Assembly (NCBI RefSeq): GCF_021353235.1
Contig: NZ_JAJTWT010000009.1
Span: 62,001-126,000 of the forward strand
Origin: Pelomonas caseinilytica
Lineage (GTDB): Bacteria; Pseudomonadota; Gammaproteobacteria; Burkholderiales; Burkholderiaceae_C
DNA length: 64,000 bases
Reading direction: 5' to 3'
A model generated the notes under the pieces. That model did not search any database, was not told where the DNA came from, and saw nothing but the letters and a program-made list of their open reading frames with translations. Positions 34,599 through 45,012 of this stretch are shown piece by piece (positions within the stretch are counted from its first letter, which is position 1; every line of letters begins with the position of its first letter). The translations under genes and the position numbers were made by a program.

Positions 34599-35129
34599 CT
34601 ACTCGGGACTTCCTCCGCCCACGCGCTTGCGCATCAGCACCGAGGCGTAGGTCTTGCCCTGCCACTGCACGCGCCCGACCTCGGCGTAGCCGCGGCGCTC
34701 GTAGCGCCGGCGCAGTGCCTCGGCAGGCTCGGCCGTGTCGAGCGCGACATGTTTGAAGCCCTGCTCGCGCGCCCAGGCTTCGGCGGCGTCCATCAGCCGC
34801 TCGCCCAAGCCCAGGCCGCGGCAGTCCGGGTGCACGGCGAGCTGGGACAGGATGGCCGTGCCGGGTGTCGTGTACAGCGCCGGCGGTGGGTCGGCGATGT
34901 AGGCCTCGCCGGCGGGCTTGGGGCCGCGGATGGCGATGGTGCCGACGAAGCGGCCATTCAGTTCCGCGACAAAGCCTTGGGCGCCCTTCAGTCGCTCGCG
35001 CGTGACGTCCACGCTCTGGTCGACGGCGGTGAAGTTCCAGCCTTGCGCGGCAAGGCTGGCATAGGCCGCGTGCAGCAGCGCGGTCAGCGCCTCGAGAGAG
35101 TCGCCGGGCCGGAGTGGGCGGATGACCAT
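34599..35129 (-). CDS. GNAT family N-acetyltransferase
   Basis: 176 aa. Begins [20 protein letters not shown]; the acetyl-CoA-binding motif A reads LSQLAVHPDCRGLGLGERLMDAAE (R/Q-x-x-G-x-G/A form) and the end has LRRRYERRGYAEVGRV. The acceptor is unknown. Its start touches the mccB stop by one base (TGATG), so it is co-translated with that gene. It separates mccB from the VapBC pair. Confidence 0.88.
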   Translation of the reverse strand: MVIRPLRPGDSLEALTALLHAAYASLAAQGWNFTAVDQSVDVTRERLKGAQGFVAELNGRFVGTIAIRGPKPAGEAYIADPPPALYTTPGTAILSQLAVHPDCRGLGLGERLMDAAEAWAREQGFKHVALDTAEPAEALRRRYERRGYAEVGRVQWQGKTYASVLMRKRVGGGSPE

Positions 35130-36736
35130 CACATCCGGAACACGCCGAACTTCGTCTCCGGGATGGGCGCGTTCAGCGATGCGCTCAATCCCAGCGCCAG
35201 CACGCGGCGCGTGTCGGCCGGGTCGATGACGCCGTCGTCCCACAGCCGCGCCGAGGCGTAGTAGGGGTGGCCCTGGTCCTCGTACTGCTGGCGCAGCGGG
35301 GCCTTGAAGGCCTCTTCCTCCTCGGCGCTCCACTGCCCGCCCTTGGCCTCGATGGCGTCGCGGCGCAGCGTGGACAGCACGCTCGCGGCCTGCTCGCCGC
35401 CCATCACCGAGATGCGCGCGTTGGGCCACATCCACAGGAAGCGCGGCGAGTAGGCGCGCCCGCACATGCCGTAGTTCCCGGCGCCGAAGCTGCCGCCGAT
35501 GATGACCGTGAACTTGGGCACCTGGGCGCAGGCCACGGCCGTCACCATCTTGGCGCCGGCGCGGGCGATGCCCTCGTTCTCGTACTTGCGGCCGACCATG
35601 AAGCCGGTGATGTTCTGCAGGAACGCCAGCGGCACCTTGCGCTGGCAGCACAGCTCGATGAAGTGCGCGCCCTTGTTGGCGCTCTCGGCGAAGAGGATGC
35701 CGTTGTTGGCGACGATGCCCACCGGCATGCCCTCGACGTGGGCGAAGCCGCAGACCAGGGTGGTGCCGTAGCGGGCCTTGAATTCGTCGAGCTCACTGCC
35801 ATCGACGATGCGGGCGATGACCTCGCGCACGTCGAAGGGCTTGCGCGTGTCGGTGGGGATGACGCCGTGCAGTTCGGCCGGGTCGTGGGCCGGCGGGCGC
35901 GGTGCCTGCACCGCCAGCGGGTTGGCCTTGCGCCAGTTCAGCCGCGCGACGGACTGGCGGGCGATGGCCAGGGCATGGGTGTCGTTGTTGGCGAGGTGGT
36001 CGGCCACGCCCGACAGCCGCGTGTGCACGTCGCCACCGCCCAGGTCCTCGGCCGTCACGACCTCGCCGGTAGCGGCCTTCACCAGCGGCGGGCCGCCGAG
36101 GAAGATGGTGCCCTGGTTCTTGACGATGATGGTCTCGTCGCTCATGGCCGGCACGTAGGCGCCGCCGGCCGTGCACGAGCCCATCACCACGGCGATCTGC
36201 GGGATGCCCTCGGCGCTGAGGTTGGCCTGGTTGAAGAAGATGCGGCCGAAGTGGTCGCGGTCGGGGAAGACTTCGTCCTGGTTGGGCAGGTTGGCGCCGC
36301 CGCTGTCCACGAGGTAGAGGCAGGGCAGGCGGTTCTGCGCCGCGATCTCCTGGGCGCGCAGGTGCTTCTTGACCGTGATGGGGTAGTAGGTGCCGCCCTT
36401 CACGGTCGCGTCGTTGCAGACGATCATGCATTCGACGCCCGCCACCCGGCCGATGCCGGCGATGACGCCGCCGCAGGGTGCCGCGTTGTCGTAGAGGTTC
36501 AGGCCGGCCAGCGGCGCCAGCTCCAGGAAGGGCGTGCCGGGGTCGAGCAGCATCTCCACGCGCTCGCGTGGCAGCAGCTTGCCGCGGGCCGTGTGCCTGG
36601 CGCGCGCCACCTCGCCGCCGCCCAGGGCGATCTGCGCGAGCCGGGCGTTGAGGTCGTCGACGAGGCCGCGCATGGCCTCGGCATTGGCCTTGAAGTCCGC
36701 CGAGCGGGCGTTGAGCTGCGTGTTCAGGACCGGCAT
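35129..36736 (-). CDS. mccB: 3-methylcrotonyl-CoA carboxylase, carboxyltransferase beta subunit
   Basis: 535 aa, the usual length. Two crotonase-like halves: the first with [23 protein letters not shown] and [16 protein letters not shown], the second with [29 protein letters not shown] and [20 protein letters not shown], all methylcrotonyl-/acyl-CoA carboxyltransferase hallmarks. Works with MccA (25808-27790) on 3-methylcrotonyl-CoA. First gene of the minus-strand array, divergent from a TetR regulator with two shared operator copies between. An isovaleryl-CoA dehydrogenase gene, normally adjacent, is not within the window. Confidence 0.95.
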   Translation of the reverse strand: MPVLNTQLNARSADFKANAEAMRGLVDDLNARLAQIALGGGEVARARHTARGKLLPRERVEMLLDPGTPFLELAPLAGLNLYDNAAPCGGVIAGIGRVAGVECMIVCNDATVKGGTYYPITVKKHLRAQEIAAQNRLPCLYLVDSGGANLPNQDEVFPDRDHFGRIFFNQANLSAEGIPQIAVVMGSCTAGGAYVPAMSDETIIVKNQGTIFLGGPPLVKAATGEVVTAEDLGGGDVHTRLSGVADHLANNDTHALAIARQSVARLNWRKANPLAVQAPRPPAHDPAELHGVIPTDTRKPFDVREVIARIVDGSELDEFKARYGTTLVCGFAHVEGMPVGIVANNGILFAESANKGAHFIELCCQRKVPLAFLQNITGFMVGRKYENEGIARAGAKMVTAVACAQVPKFTVIIGGSFGAGNYGMCGRAYSPRFLWMWPNARISVMGGEQAASVLSTLRRDAIEAKGGQWSAEEEEAFKAPLRQQYEDQGHPYYASARLWDDGVIDPADTRRVLALGLSASLNAPIPETKFGVFRM

Positions 36737-36763
36737 GGGGTCTCCTCGAAGGCGCCGCGCTGG

Positions 36764-36778
36764 TTAAGCGTGACTCAA
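36764..36778. promoter_or_regulatory. Operator copy 1 for the TetR regulator (mccB side)
   Basis: TTAAGCGTGACTCAA; its reverse complement TTGAGTCACGCTTAA agrees with copy 2 at 13 of 15 positions. It lies 28 bp before the mccB start, placed to block transcription of the catabolic array. Confidence 0.75.
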
Positions 36779-36852
36779 TTTCTTGTGATCCGGCCCGGTG
36801 GGGCGCGTCGGGGCATCAGGATAATTCCAGTGGAATCTCGATGCAAGCCGGA

Positions 36853-36869
36853 CTTGAGTAACGCTCAAG
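36853..36869. promoter_or_regulatory. Operator copy 2 for the TetR regulator (regulator side)
   Basis: Palindrome CTTGAG (36853-36858), TAACG, CTCAAG (36864-36869), 23 bp before the tetR start. With copy 1 it supports dual control of the divergent genes by the adjacent repressor. Confidence 0.78.
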
Positions 36870-36891
36870 ATTTGCGCAGAATCGGGGCCCG

Positions 36892-37596
36892 ATGACGACG
36901 CCCTCCGCCGCACCCCAGCGCCGCTCCCCCGCCGGCCCCAAGGCCGAGCAGCGCGTGCGCGACATCCTGCGGGTGGGCCGCGAGGTCTTCGCGGAGCGCG
37001 GCTACGAGCGCGCCACCACCACCGAGATCGCCCAGCGCTTGGCCATTTCCGAGGCCACCGTCTTCACCTACTTCCGCGGCAAGCGGGAGCTGTGCATGCG
37101 CGTCATCCAGGACTGGTACGACGAGATCATCGCCGCCATCGAGTCGGGCCTGCCCCGCCAGGCCAGCGTGCGCGAGCAGCTGGAATTCATCGTGCTGACC
37201 CACCTGCGCCTCTTCCTCATCCAAGGCACCGGGCTGTGCGCCCTGGTGCTGTCGGAGGGGCGCAAGGACGCCGGCCACGGCGCCGGCGACCTCGGCGAGG
37301 GCTTCGTCGAGCTGCAGCGCCGCTACACCGCCCCGTTGATGGAGCTGCTGGCGCGCGGCCAGCAGGCCGGCGAGGTGAGGCAGGACATCCCGCTGCGCCT
37401 GCTGCGCTCCCTGGTCTTCGGGCCGATGGAGCACATGCTCTGGGAGGCGGTCATCACCGGCCGTCAGCTCGACGTCGAGGCCAGCGCCCGCGACCTCGTG
37501 GCCCTGCTGTGGCCGGCCCTGCAGGCGCCCGACGAGGAACTGCAGCGGCTGCGCCGCCTGCGTGCGCAGCTGCATGACGCTTTGTCCAGTGCCTAG
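36892..37596 (+). CDS. TetR family regulator of the leucine/isovalerate cluster
   Basis: 234 aa. N-terminal HTH over about 22-68 (VRDILRVGREVFAERGYERAT, TTEIAQRLAISEATVFTYFRGKREL), then an all-helical ligand domain with no recognised match. Divergent from mccB, with two copies of a 15-bp palindrome between them, so it most likely represses both itself and the catabolic array, with a pathway acyl-CoA as inducer. TetR-type LiuQ regulators are known for this pathway in some betaproteobacteria; equivalence is not proven here. Confidence 0.9.
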   Translation: MTTPSAAPQRRSPAGPKAEQRVRDILRVGREVFAERGYERATTTEIAQRLAISEATVFTYFRGKRELCMRVIQDWYDEIIAAIESGLPRQASVREQLEFIVLTHLRLFLIQGTGLCALVLSEGRKDAGHGAGDLGEGFVELQRRYTAPLMELLARGQQAGEVRQDIPLRLLRSLVFGPMEHMLWEAVITGRQLDVEASARDLVALLWPALQAPDEELQRLRRLRAQLHDALSSA

Positions 37597-37657
37597 GTGA
37601 CTCGCGCCCGCGCCGGGCGAGGGCTACGATCCCCCGCCATCGGGAAGGGAGGCTCAC

Positions 37658-39289
37658 ATGAAGACACTCCGGGCCTGGCTGGCCTTCGGCCTGCTGGCGG
37701 CCGTCGTGGCCGCGGCGCGCGCGCAGCCCGCGGCGGCGGCTGACGCGGACTGGCGCTACCGCGTCATCCGCGGTGACACCCTGATCACCCTGACCGAGGC
37801 CTGGCTGGCGCCGCCGCGCACCTGGCGCGAGCTGCAGAAGCTCAACCGCGTCGACGACCCGCTGCGCCTCATGCCCGGCTCGACGCTGCGCATGCCCGTG
37901 GCCTGGCTCAGGCGCGAAGCGGCCGTCGCGGAGGTGGTCTTCGTCAAGGGCGGGGTGACGCTGCAGCGCGGCGGCGGCCGCGAAGCCCTGGCGGCCGGCG
38001 CCAGCCTGCGCAGCGGCGACGCCCTGCGCACCGGCGCCCAGTCCAGCGTCAGCCTGCGCTTTGCCGACGGCTCGCGCCTGCTCGTGCCACCGGACAGCGA
38101 GGTCACGCTCGTGCAGCTGTTGGTGCTCGGCCGCGGCGCCCTGCCGGCGGTGCGGGTGGACCTGGTCCGCGGCGGCGTGGACAACAGCGTCGCGCCCAAT
38201 GCCCAGCACGTGCCGATGTACGAGCTGCGCACGCCCCACGTCAACCTCGGCGTGCGCGGCACGGAGTTCCGCGTGCAGGTGGCCGGGGCGGCGACGCGCA
38301 TGCAGGTGCTGCGCGGCGCGGTCCATGCCGATGGCCTGGCGGCCGACGTGTCCGGCGGCCAGGGCCTGCTGGCCGAGGGCGGCGCGCGCAGCGTCGGGCC
38401 GCTGCTGCCGGCGCCCCAGCTGGCGGGCTCCGCCGGCGCCGCGGACCGGCTGCCGCTGCGCCTGACCTGGCCCGCCTCGCCGCCGGGTGCCGTGGCCTGG
38501 CGGGCCCAGCTCTTTCCCAAGGGTGATTTCGACCGCCTGCTGCTGGACGCCCGTGTCGACGAGCCGGCCGTCGCCTGGCCGCAGGCTCGCGAACTGGCCG
38601 ACGGCGACTACACGCTGCGCCTGCGCGGCATCGACGCCCGTGGCCACGAAGGCGCGGCGGCCGATGCCGACGTCCACCTGCAGGCCCGGCCCGAGCCGCC
38701 GTTCATGCAGGCGCCGCCGCCTGAGGCCGTCAGCTACTCGGGCGGCATGGCCTTCGCCTGGACCCGCAACACGGCGGCGCCTGACGTGCGCCTGCAGATC
38801 GCGCGCGACCCGGCGTTCCAGGACCTCGTCCTGCAGCCGCCGCCCATCGCCGCCGCCGGCTTCGAGGCCCGGCTGCCCGACGGCGGCTACCACTGGCGCA
38901 TCGCGGCCGTCGACGCCAGCGGCCGGGCCGGGCCTTTCGGCGATGCGCAGCGCTTCGAGATCCGGCCGCCGCCGCCCGCGCCGCCGCCGGCGGAATCCGA
39001 AGTCAGCGGCGAGCAGCTGCGCCTGCGCTGGCAGGGGGGTACCGGCGCGGCGCGCTACCAGCTCGAATGGTCGGTGGCGCCGGCCTTCGAGGGCGCGGAG
39101 GTGCGGCGCTTCGACACCGGCCGGCCTGAGCTGGCGCTGCCCCGTCCCGCGCCCGGCACCTACTTCCTGCGGGCCCGTGCGATCAACGCCGCGGGCGTGC
39201 CCGGCCCGTGGGGCCAGACCCAGCGCATCGAGCAGCCCTATCCGCGCTGGGTGTGGCTGCTGCCGCTGGCGCTGATCCCGCTGTTCTGA
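37658..39289 (+). CDS. LysM and FecR domain exported protein
   Basis: 543 aa. Signal peptide 1-22. LysM at about 32-81 ([20 protein letters not shown]... [10 protein letters not shown]), FecR domain at about 95-195 ([20 protein letters not shown], then [17 protein letters not shown]), a long beta-rich part with two or three fibronectin-III-like modules ([59 protein letters not shown]), and a short C-terminal membrane helix ([13 protein letters not shown]). It probably binds peptidoglycan through LysM. Coupled (TGATG) to a CHASE2 hybrid kinase, a pairing that recurs in betaproteobacteria, suggesting it feeds a cell-envelope signal to that kinase. Confidence 0.9.
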   Translation: MKTLRAWLAFGLLAAVVAAARAQPAAAADADWRYRVIRGDTLITLTEAWLAPPRTWRELQKLNRVDDPLRLMPGSTLRMPVAWLRREAAVAEVVFVKGGVTLQRGGGREALAAGASLRSGDALRTGAQSSVSLRFADGSRLLVPPDSEVTLVQLLVLGRGALPAVRVDLVRGGVDNSVAPNAQHVPMYELRTPHVNLGVRGTEFRVQVAGAATRMQVLRGAVHADGLAADVSGGQGLLAEGGARSVGPLLPAPQLAGSAGAADRLPLRLTWPASPPGAVAWRAQLFPKGDFDRLLLDARVDEPAVAWPQARELADGDYTLRLRGIDARGHEGAAADADVHLQARPEPPFMQAPPPEAVSYSGGMAFAWTRNTAAPDVRLQIARDPAFQDLVLQPPPIAAAGFEARLPDGGYHWRIAAVDASGRAGPFGDAQRFEIRPPPPAPPPAESEVSGEQLRLRWQGGTGAARYQLEWSVAPAFEGAEVRRFDTGRPELALPRPAPGTYFLRARAINAAGVPGPWGQTQRIEQPYPRWVWLLPLALIPLF

Positions 39290-41655
39290 TGCGCCTGCGC
39301 TGGCTGGCCCTGCCCGCGGCCCTGGCGCTGTGGGGGCTGCTCGTCGTCGTGGGCGTGCAGCCGCGCGTGGACCGGGCCCTGGGCGACCTCGTCGCCCGCG
39401 CTGCGGCGCCGGCGCCACCGGCGCGGCCGGGCAGCGTCATCGTCGACATCGACGACGTCTCCCTGCTGGCCCTGCGCGAGTCCCTGGGCGAGTGGCCTTA
39501 TCCGCGCGGCGTCTACGCCTTGATGCTGGACTACCTGCGCCAGGCGGGCGTGCGCCTCGTCGTCATCGACATCGTCTTCGCCGGCCCGCGCGAGGGCGAC
39601 GCGCGCCTGGCCCAGGCCCTCGCCGGCGCGCCGCCGGTCGTGCTCGGCGCCGCCGGCCTGGCGCCGCGCCAGCGCGCCGGGGTCGAGCTCGCTGCCGCCT
39701 CGCCGGCCGAGGCGGCGGCCTTGCAGCGCGTCGGCGCCGCCCCGGCCGGCCTGCCCTGGGCCGGGCTGGTGGCGCCCTCCGACGCCCTGCTCGCCGCGCT
39801 GCGGGGGCCGGGCAGCCTGGGCGTCATTTCGGTGGCGCTGGACGATGACGGCCTGTTGCGCGAAGTGCCGCTGCTGCACCAAGTGCAGGGCCGCTCGCTG
39901 CCCAGCCTGGCCCTGGCCGCGCGGCTGCGGGCCGACGGCGCGGCCGGCTGGCGGATGGAGGGCGGCGAGCTCGTGGCCGGCCGGCGGCGCTGGCCGGTGG
40001 ACGAACAGGCCCGGCTGCGGCTGCGCCTGCCCCTCGCCGGTGGCGACCTGCCACGCCTGCCCTGGCAGCGGCTGATGCGCGCGGCGCTGGGCGAGGCCGA
40101 TGACGCCGAACTGGCGCATCAGCTCAACGGCCGCAGCGTCTTCGTGGGGAGCAGCGCCTTCTTCGCCGACGAGGTCATGACGCCCGAGGGCCGGTTCTCG
40201 GGCACGGCGCTGAACGCCGCCCTCTTCGAGGCCCTGGGGGCCGAGCCGCCGGCGGTGCTGCGCGAGCGCGGAGGCGCCGTCCGGGCCCTCGAAGCGCTGC
40301 TGCTGGCCCTGGGCGGGCTGCCGCTGGTCTTGCGCCGCCAGGCGCTCGCGGCGGGCCTGGCGATGGCGGGCCTGGCCTCGGCCGCCTGGGCCGGCGCAAG
40401 GGCGGGGCTGCTGGCCGCGCCTGCGCCGGCCCTCTACCTGCTCGCCCTGGCCCTGCTGTTGACGGCCGCCGAGCGGGCGCGCCGCTCCCACGAGCGTGAA
40501 CGCGAACTGCGGCGCGAGCGCGAACTCGCTGAGGCGCGCAGCCGAGCCAAGACCGAGCTGCTGGCCCACGTCAGCCACGAGATGCGCACGCCGATGAACG
40601 CCGTGCTGGGCTTCTCTGACATCCTGGCGCGCACGCCCCTCGCGCCGGGCCAGGCCCGCTACGTCGAGATGCTCGGCCTGGCGGGGCGCCAGGTCTTCGC
40701 CCTCATCAACGACCTGCTCGACAACGCCCGCATCGAAAGCGGCCGGCTGGAGCTGGCTCCCCACCCCTTCAACCTGCCGGACCTCGTTGAGCTGCAGCTG
40801 GCGATGCTGCGCGAGCGGGCCGAGAGCCGCGGCCTGTGGCTGCGCGCCGTCGTGCAGGGCGAGGCCGTGGGCTGGGTGCTGGGCGATGCGCAGCGCGTCG
40901 CCCAGATCGTCACCAACCTCGTGGGCAATGCCGTCAAGTTCACCTCGGCCGGCGGGGTGACGGTGGAACTGTCGCGCGCGGCCGATGGCCGGATGTGCAT
41001 TGCCGTGCAGGACACCGGCATCGGCATCGCACCGGAACGGCTGGAGCGCATCTTCCAGCCCTTCGCCCAGGCCGACGCCGCCATCTCGCGCGAGTTCGGC
41101 GGCACGGGCCTGGGCCTGGCCATCACCCGCAGCCTGGCGCGGCTCATGGGCGGGGACGTCACGGTCAGCAGCCGCCCCGGCGAGGGCAGCCGCTTCGAGG
41201 CCTGGCTGGACCTGCCGGCCACGCCGGCCGTGCAGCTCGACGCCGCCGGCGCCCGGCCCGAGCGCGACGCCCCCGGCCGCCCGCTGAACCTGCTGCTGGC
41301 CGAGGACAACGACGTCAACGTCCTCATCGTCGAGGGCATGCTCGAGCCGCTGGGCCACCGCATCACGCGGGTGCGCGACGGCGCCGAGGCGCTGGCGGCC
41401 CTGCGCGAGGGCGACTTCGACCTCGTGCTGATGGACGTGCTGATGCCGGGCATGGACGGCTTGACGGCCACACGCCGGTGGCGGACCGAGGAGGCGCAGC
41501 AGGGCCGCCCGCGCACGCCCATCGTGGCGCTCACCGCCCATGCCGGCGACGCCGACGTGCGACAGTCCCTCGAGGCGGGCTGCGATGCCCATCTCACCAA
41601 ACCGGTCAGTCTGGCGGCGCTGCAGCAGGCGCTGGCCCGGCATGCGCGCGTCTGA
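39289..41655 (+). CDS. CHASE2-domain hybrid histidine kinase
   Basis: 788 aa. A membrane helix at about 5-22, a periplasmic CHASE2 domain (about 30-325; [25 protein letters not shown] is diagnostic), three membrane helices at about 335-400, a coiled linker, HisKA with His430 in [16 protein letters not shown], HATPase_c ([27 protein letters not shown]), and a C-terminal receiver with Asp716 in [11 protein letters not shown]. Phosphorelay output is unknown as no Hpt or output protein is adjacent. Starts on the last base of the FecR gene stop, so co-translated with it. Confidence 0.95.
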   Translation: MRLRWLALPAALALWGLLVVVGVQPRVDRALGDLVARAAAPAPPARPGSVIVDIDDVSLLALRESLGEWPYPRGVYALMLDYLRQAGVRLVVIDIVFAGPREGDARLAQALAGAPPVVLGAAGLAPRQRAGVELAAASPAEAAALQRVGAAPAGLPWAGLVAPSDALLAALRGPGSLGVISVALDDDGLLREVPLLHQVQGRSLPSLALAARLRADGAAGWRMEGGELVAGRRRWPVDEQARLRLRLPLAGGDLPRLPWQRLMRAALGEADDAELAHQLNGRSVFVGSSAFFADEVMTPEGRFSGTALNAALFEALGAEPPAVLRERGGAVRALEALLLALGGLPLVLRRQALAAGLAMAGLASAAWAGARAGLLAAPAPALYLLALALLLTAAERARRSHERERELRRERELAEARSRAKTELLAHVSHEMRTPMNAVLGFSDILARTPLAPGQARYVEMLGLAGRQVFALINDLLDNARIESGRLELAPHPFNLPDLVELQLAMLRERAESRGLWLRAVVQGEAVGWVLGDAQRVAQIVTNLVGNAVKFTSAGGVTVELSRAADGRMCIAVQDTGIGIAPERLERIFQPFAQADAAISREFGGTGLGLAITRSLARLMGGDVTVSSRPGEGSRFEAWLDLPATPAVQLDAAGARPERDAPGRPLNLLLAEDNDVNVLIVEGMLEPLGHRITRVRDGAEALAALREGDFDLVLMDVLMPGMDGLTATRRWRTEEAQQGRPRTPIVALTAHAGDADVRQSLEAGCDAHLTKPVSLAALQQALARHARV

Positions 41656-41750
41656 CGCCGCCAGGCGCCTGCGCATCGCAATGCCTGAGTGATGTACGGG
41701 GGCACTGCTTCTGGCTAGAGTCGCCCGCTTCCCGACCCCCCGGAGGCCCC

Positions 41751-42206
41751 ATGATCAACCTGACCGTCAACGGTCGCGCCGTCTCGCTCGACGCCGAGCC
41801 CGACATGCCCCTGCTGTGGGCCGTTCGCGAGGAATTGCAGCTGACCGGCAGCAAGTTCGGCTGCGGCGCCGCCCAGTGCGGGGCCTGCACCATGCACGTG
41901 GCCGGCAGCCCCGTGCGGTCCTGCCTGACGCCGATCTCCTCGGTCACGGGGCCGGTGACGACCATCGAAGGCATCGCCAACGACAAGGTCGGCCAGGCCG
42001 TGCAGGCCGCCTGGGTCGAGCACGACGTGGCCCAGTGCGGTTATTGCCAGAGCGGCCAGGTCATGAGCGCCGTCGCCCTGCTCAAGGGCAACAAGAAGCC
42101 CACCGACGCCCAGATCGACGCGGCCATGGCCGGCAACCTCTGCCGCTGCGGCACCTACACCCGCATCCGTGCGGCCATCCACGCCGCCGCGGCCAAGCTG
42201 GCCTGA
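41751..42206 (+). CDS. 2Fe-2S subunit of a molybdenum hydroxylase (isoquinoline 1-oxidoreductase-like)
   Basis: 151 aa. Two 2Fe-2S clusters: a plant-ferredoxin type (GSKFGCGAAQCGACTMHVAG) and the second CGYCQSGQVM with NLCRCGTY, as in the small subunits of xanthine dehydrogenase-family enzymes. The IorA-like small subunits lack the FAD part. Followed 10 bp later by the molybdopterin subunit. The electron acceptor is not encoded nearby. The molybdenum cofactor is probably the MCD form in this subfamily. Confidence 0.94.
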   Translation: MINLTVNGRAVSLDAEPDMPLLWAVREELQLTGSKFGCGAAQCGACTMHVAGSPVRSCLTPISSVTGPVTTIEGIANDKVGQAVQAAWVEHDVAQCGYCQSGQVMSAVALLKGNKKPTDAQIDAAMAGNLCRCGTYTRIRAAIHAAAAKLA

Positions 42207-42216
42207 GGAGACGCCC

Positions 42217-44445
42217 ATGCTCAACCCCCAACGCATCGACCGCATCGTCAGCGGCGGGCTTTCGCGCCGCGCCTTCGTGACCACCACCGTCGGCGGCGCC
42301 GTCGGCCTGGCCCTGCTGCCGGGCCTCGCCGCCGCCCAGCAGGGCGCGCCCGCCAAGCCGGGTTCCAAGCCCACCGAGCAGCCGCTGGCCTTCGTCACCA
42401 TCGCCAAGGACGGCACCACCACCATCCTGTGCAACCGCATGGACATGGGCCAGGGCATCGAGACCGGCCTGGCCATGATCTGCGCCGAGGAGCTGGACGC
42501 CGACTGGAGCCGGGTGCGCACCGGCTTCGGCGACCAGAAGGCCGAATACGTCGACCCGCTGTTCGGCATCCACCTGACCGGCGGCTCCAACTCCGTCAAG
42601 AACAGCTACCAGCAGTACCGCGAACTCGGCGCCCGCACCAAGGCCATGCTGGTCGCCGTGGCCGCCCAGAGCTGGGGCGTGCCGGCGGCATCCCTGAAGG
42701 CGGAAAACGGGGTCATCTCCGGCGGCGGCAAGAGCGCCGGCTACGGCGAGTTCTTCGACGCGGCGATGAAGCAGCCCGTGCCCGAGGCCGTGACGCTCAA
42801 GGACCCCAAGGCCTTCAAGCTGATCGGCCGGCCGACCACGCTGACCGTGAGCCAGGCCAAGTCCACCGGCAGGCAGGCCTATGGCATGGACGTGCAACTG
42901 CCCGGCATGGCCGTGGCCGTCATCCAGCGCCCGCCGGTGTTCAATGGCAAGGTCGCGAGGCTCGATTCGAGCGAGGCGCTCAAGGTCAAGGGCGTCAAGG
43001 CCGTGCTGCCGGTGACGTTGGACCGGGGCGGCCAGGGCGTGGCCGTCGTGGCCAGCGGCTACTGGGCCGCCAAGAAGGGGCGCGACGCGCTGAAGATCGA
43101 CTGGGACCTGGCCGGCACGCCCAAGCCCGACACCGCCGCCCTGACGGCCCAGTACCTGGCGCTCGCCAGGACGCCCGGCACCCCGGCGCCCAAGCCCGAG
43201 TTCCAGGCCGACGCCAGCGGCTGGGAGAAGGCCCCGAAGAAGATCGTCGCCGACTTCGTCTTCCCCTACCTCAACCATGCGCAGATGGAGCCGCTGGCCT
43301 GCACGGTGGACCTGAAGGCCGACCGCTGCGACTTCTACTACGCCTCGCAGATGCCCGGCATCGATGCCATGAACCTGGCCAAGGCCGTCGGCATGAAGCC
43401 CGAGCAGGTGCAGATCAACGTGCAGATGGCCGGCGGCGGCTTCGGCCGGCGCGCCACCCCCGCCACCGAGTGGCCGCGCGAGGCGGCGGCCGTGGCCGTG
43501 GCACTGGCCCAGGCGGGGCAGCGCATGCCGGTCAAGGTGATCTGGAGCCGCGAGGACGACGTCAAGGCCGGCTACTACCGGCCCATGACCGTGCACCGCG
43601 CCGAGATCGGCTTCGACGCCGGCGGCAAGGTCATCGGCTGGCAGCACCGCATCGTCAGCCAGAGCATCCTCAAGGGCTCGCCGCTGGAGGGCTTCGGCTA
43701 CCAGAAGGGCGTGGACAACACCACGACGGAGGGCATGGGCGAGCCCTACGGGCTGCCGATGAACCTCAGCGTGCACCATCCGGAGGTGAACGTGCCGGTG
43801 CTGTGGTGGCGCTCGGTGGGCTCCACCCACACGGCCTACGTCATGGAGACCCTGGTCGACGAGATCGCCTTCTCGACGAAGCAGGACCCGGTGGCCTACC
43901 GCATGAAGCTCATGGAGGGCAACGCCAAGGCCGAGCGCCATCGCCTGGCCCTGCAGGCTGCCGTCGACAAGAGCGGTTATGGCAAGCGCAAGCTGAAGGC
44001 CGGCCAGGCCTGGGGCGTGGCGGTGCACGAGAGCTTCGAGTCCGTCGTTGCCTACGTCGTCGTGGCCAGCATGAAGGGCAAGGGCAAGGACCGCCAGCCG
44101 GTGCTGCAGGAGGTGCATGCCGGCGTGCACTGCAACCTCTGCGTGAACCCGCGTGCCGTGGAGACCCAGGTTCAAGGCGCGGCCATCATGGCCCTGGCCA
44201 CCACGATGCCGACCCACCGCATCACGTTCAAGGACGGGGTCGTCGAGCAGGGCAACTTCCAGGACATGGCCATGCCGCGCATGCCCGACGCGCCCCAGGT
44301 GATGACGGTCAGCATCGTGCCCAGCAACGACCCGCCCAAGGGCATGGGCGAGCCCGGCCTGCCGCCGCTGGCCCCGGCCCTGGCCAACGCCGTGGCGCGC
44401 CTGACGGGGCAGCGGCAACGGGAACTGCCGTTCAAATTCGCCTGA
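42217..44445 (+). CDS. Molybdopterin-binding subunit of a molybdenum hydroxylase
   Basis: 742 aa. Twin-arginine signal [21 protein letters not shown] near the start, so the folded enzyme should be exported; the small subunit would ride along. The body follows the aldehyde oxidase/IorB pattern: [65 protein letters not shown] and near the C-terminus [17 protein letters not shown], which carries the catalytic Glu (GEPG). The substrate is likely an N-heterocycle or aldehyde, not determinable from sequence. No xdhC-like maturation gene is present in the window. Confidence 0.94.
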   Translation: MLNPQRIDRIVSGGLSRRAFVTTTVGGAVGLALLPGLAAAQQGAPAKPGSKPTEQPLAFVTIAKDGTTTILCNRMDMGQGIETGLAMICAEELDADWSRVRTGFGDQKAEYVDPLFGIHLTGGSNSVKNSYQQYRELGARTKAMLVAVAAQSWGVPAASLKAENGVISGGGKSAGYGEFFDAAMKQPVPEAVTLKDPKAFKLIGRPTTLTVSQAKSTGRQAYGMDVQLPGMAVAVIQRPPVFNGKVARLDSSEALKVKGVKAVLPVTLDRGGQGVAVVASGYWAAKKGRDALKIDWDLAGTPKPDTAALTAQYLALARTPGTPAPKPEFQADASGWEKAPKKIVADFVFPYLNHAQMEPLACTVDLKADRCDFYYASQMPGIDAMNLAKAVGMKPEQVQINVQMAGGGFGRRATPATEWPREAAAVAVALAQAGQRMPVKVIWSREDDVKAGYYRPMTVHRAEIGFDAGGKVIGWQHRIVSQSILKGSPLEGFGYQKGVDNTTTEGMGEPYGLPMNLSVHHPEVNVPVLWWRSVGSTHTAYVMETLVDEIAFSTKQDPVAYRMKLMEGNAKAERHRLALQAAVDKSGYGKRKLKAGQAWGVAVHESFESVVAYVVVASMKGKGKDRQPVLQEVHAGVHCNLCVNPRAVETQVQGAAIMALATTMPTHRITFKDGVVEQGNFQDMAMPRMPDAPQVMTVSIVPSNDPPKGMGEPGLPPLAPALANAVARLTGQRQRELPFKFA

Positions 44446-44454
44446 GCGGGCCCC

Positions 44455-45012
44455 ATGAAGATCATCGCCCTGAGCGGCGCGCTGAGGCGCGCCTCCTACA
44501 ACACCGCCCTGCTGCGCGCGGCCATCGCGATGGCGCCCGAGGGCGTGACGATGGAGCTGCGCACCCTGCACGGCATTCCCCTCTACGACGGCGACGTCGA
44601 GGCCCAGGGCATCCCGGAGGCGGTGACCACGCTGCGCGAGGACATCCGCGCGGCCGACGCCCTGCTGATCGGCACGCCCGAGTACAACAACTCCATCCCC
44701 GGCGTGTTGAAGAACGGCATCGACTGGCTGTCTCGGCCCAGCGGCGAGGGGGCAAGGCTCTTCGGGGGGCGGCCCACGGCCCTGATCGGTGCGACGCCGG
44801 GCGGCTTCGGCACGGTGCAATCGCAGGACGCGCTGCTGTCGGTGCTGCGCACCCTGGGCTGCGACTTCTGGATGGCGGGCCGGCTCATGGTGTCGCGCGC
44901 CGGGGCGGTCTTCGACGCCGAGGGCCGGCTGGTGGACGACAAGGTCCACGCGCAGCTGCAGGCCTTCGTCGAGGGCTTCGTCGCCTTCGTGCAGAAGCGG
45001 TGCCAGCCATGA
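44455..45012 (+). CDS. NAD(P)H-dependent FMN reductase (flavodoxin-like)
   Basis: 185 aa. Flavodoxin-like fold with the FMN loop IALSGALRRASYNTALLRAA and the conserved TPEYNNSIPGVLKNGIDWLSR, the hallmark of the NAD(P)H-dependent FMN reductase/ChrR family. Likely reduces quinones or azo compounds or supplies FMNH2. Nine bases after the molybdenum hydroxylase gene and overlapping the pirin gene by 4 bp, so one transcript. Whether it serves that enzyme is unknown. Confidence 0.92.
   Translation: MKIIALSGALRRASYNTALLRAAIAMAPEGVTMELRTLHGIPLYDGDVEAQGIPEAVTTLREDIRAADALLIGTPEYNNSIPGVLKNGIDWLSRPSGEGARLFGGRPTALIGATPGGFGTVQSQDALLSVLRTLGCDFWMAGRLMVSRAGAVFDAEGRLVDDKVHAQLQAFVEGFVAFVQKRCQP

Noticed and set aside
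42082-44949. Antisense open frame of about 950 codons opposite the molybdenum hydroxylase
   Set aside because: No domain and biased composition; the sense strand encodes the Mo-enzyme with all motifs.
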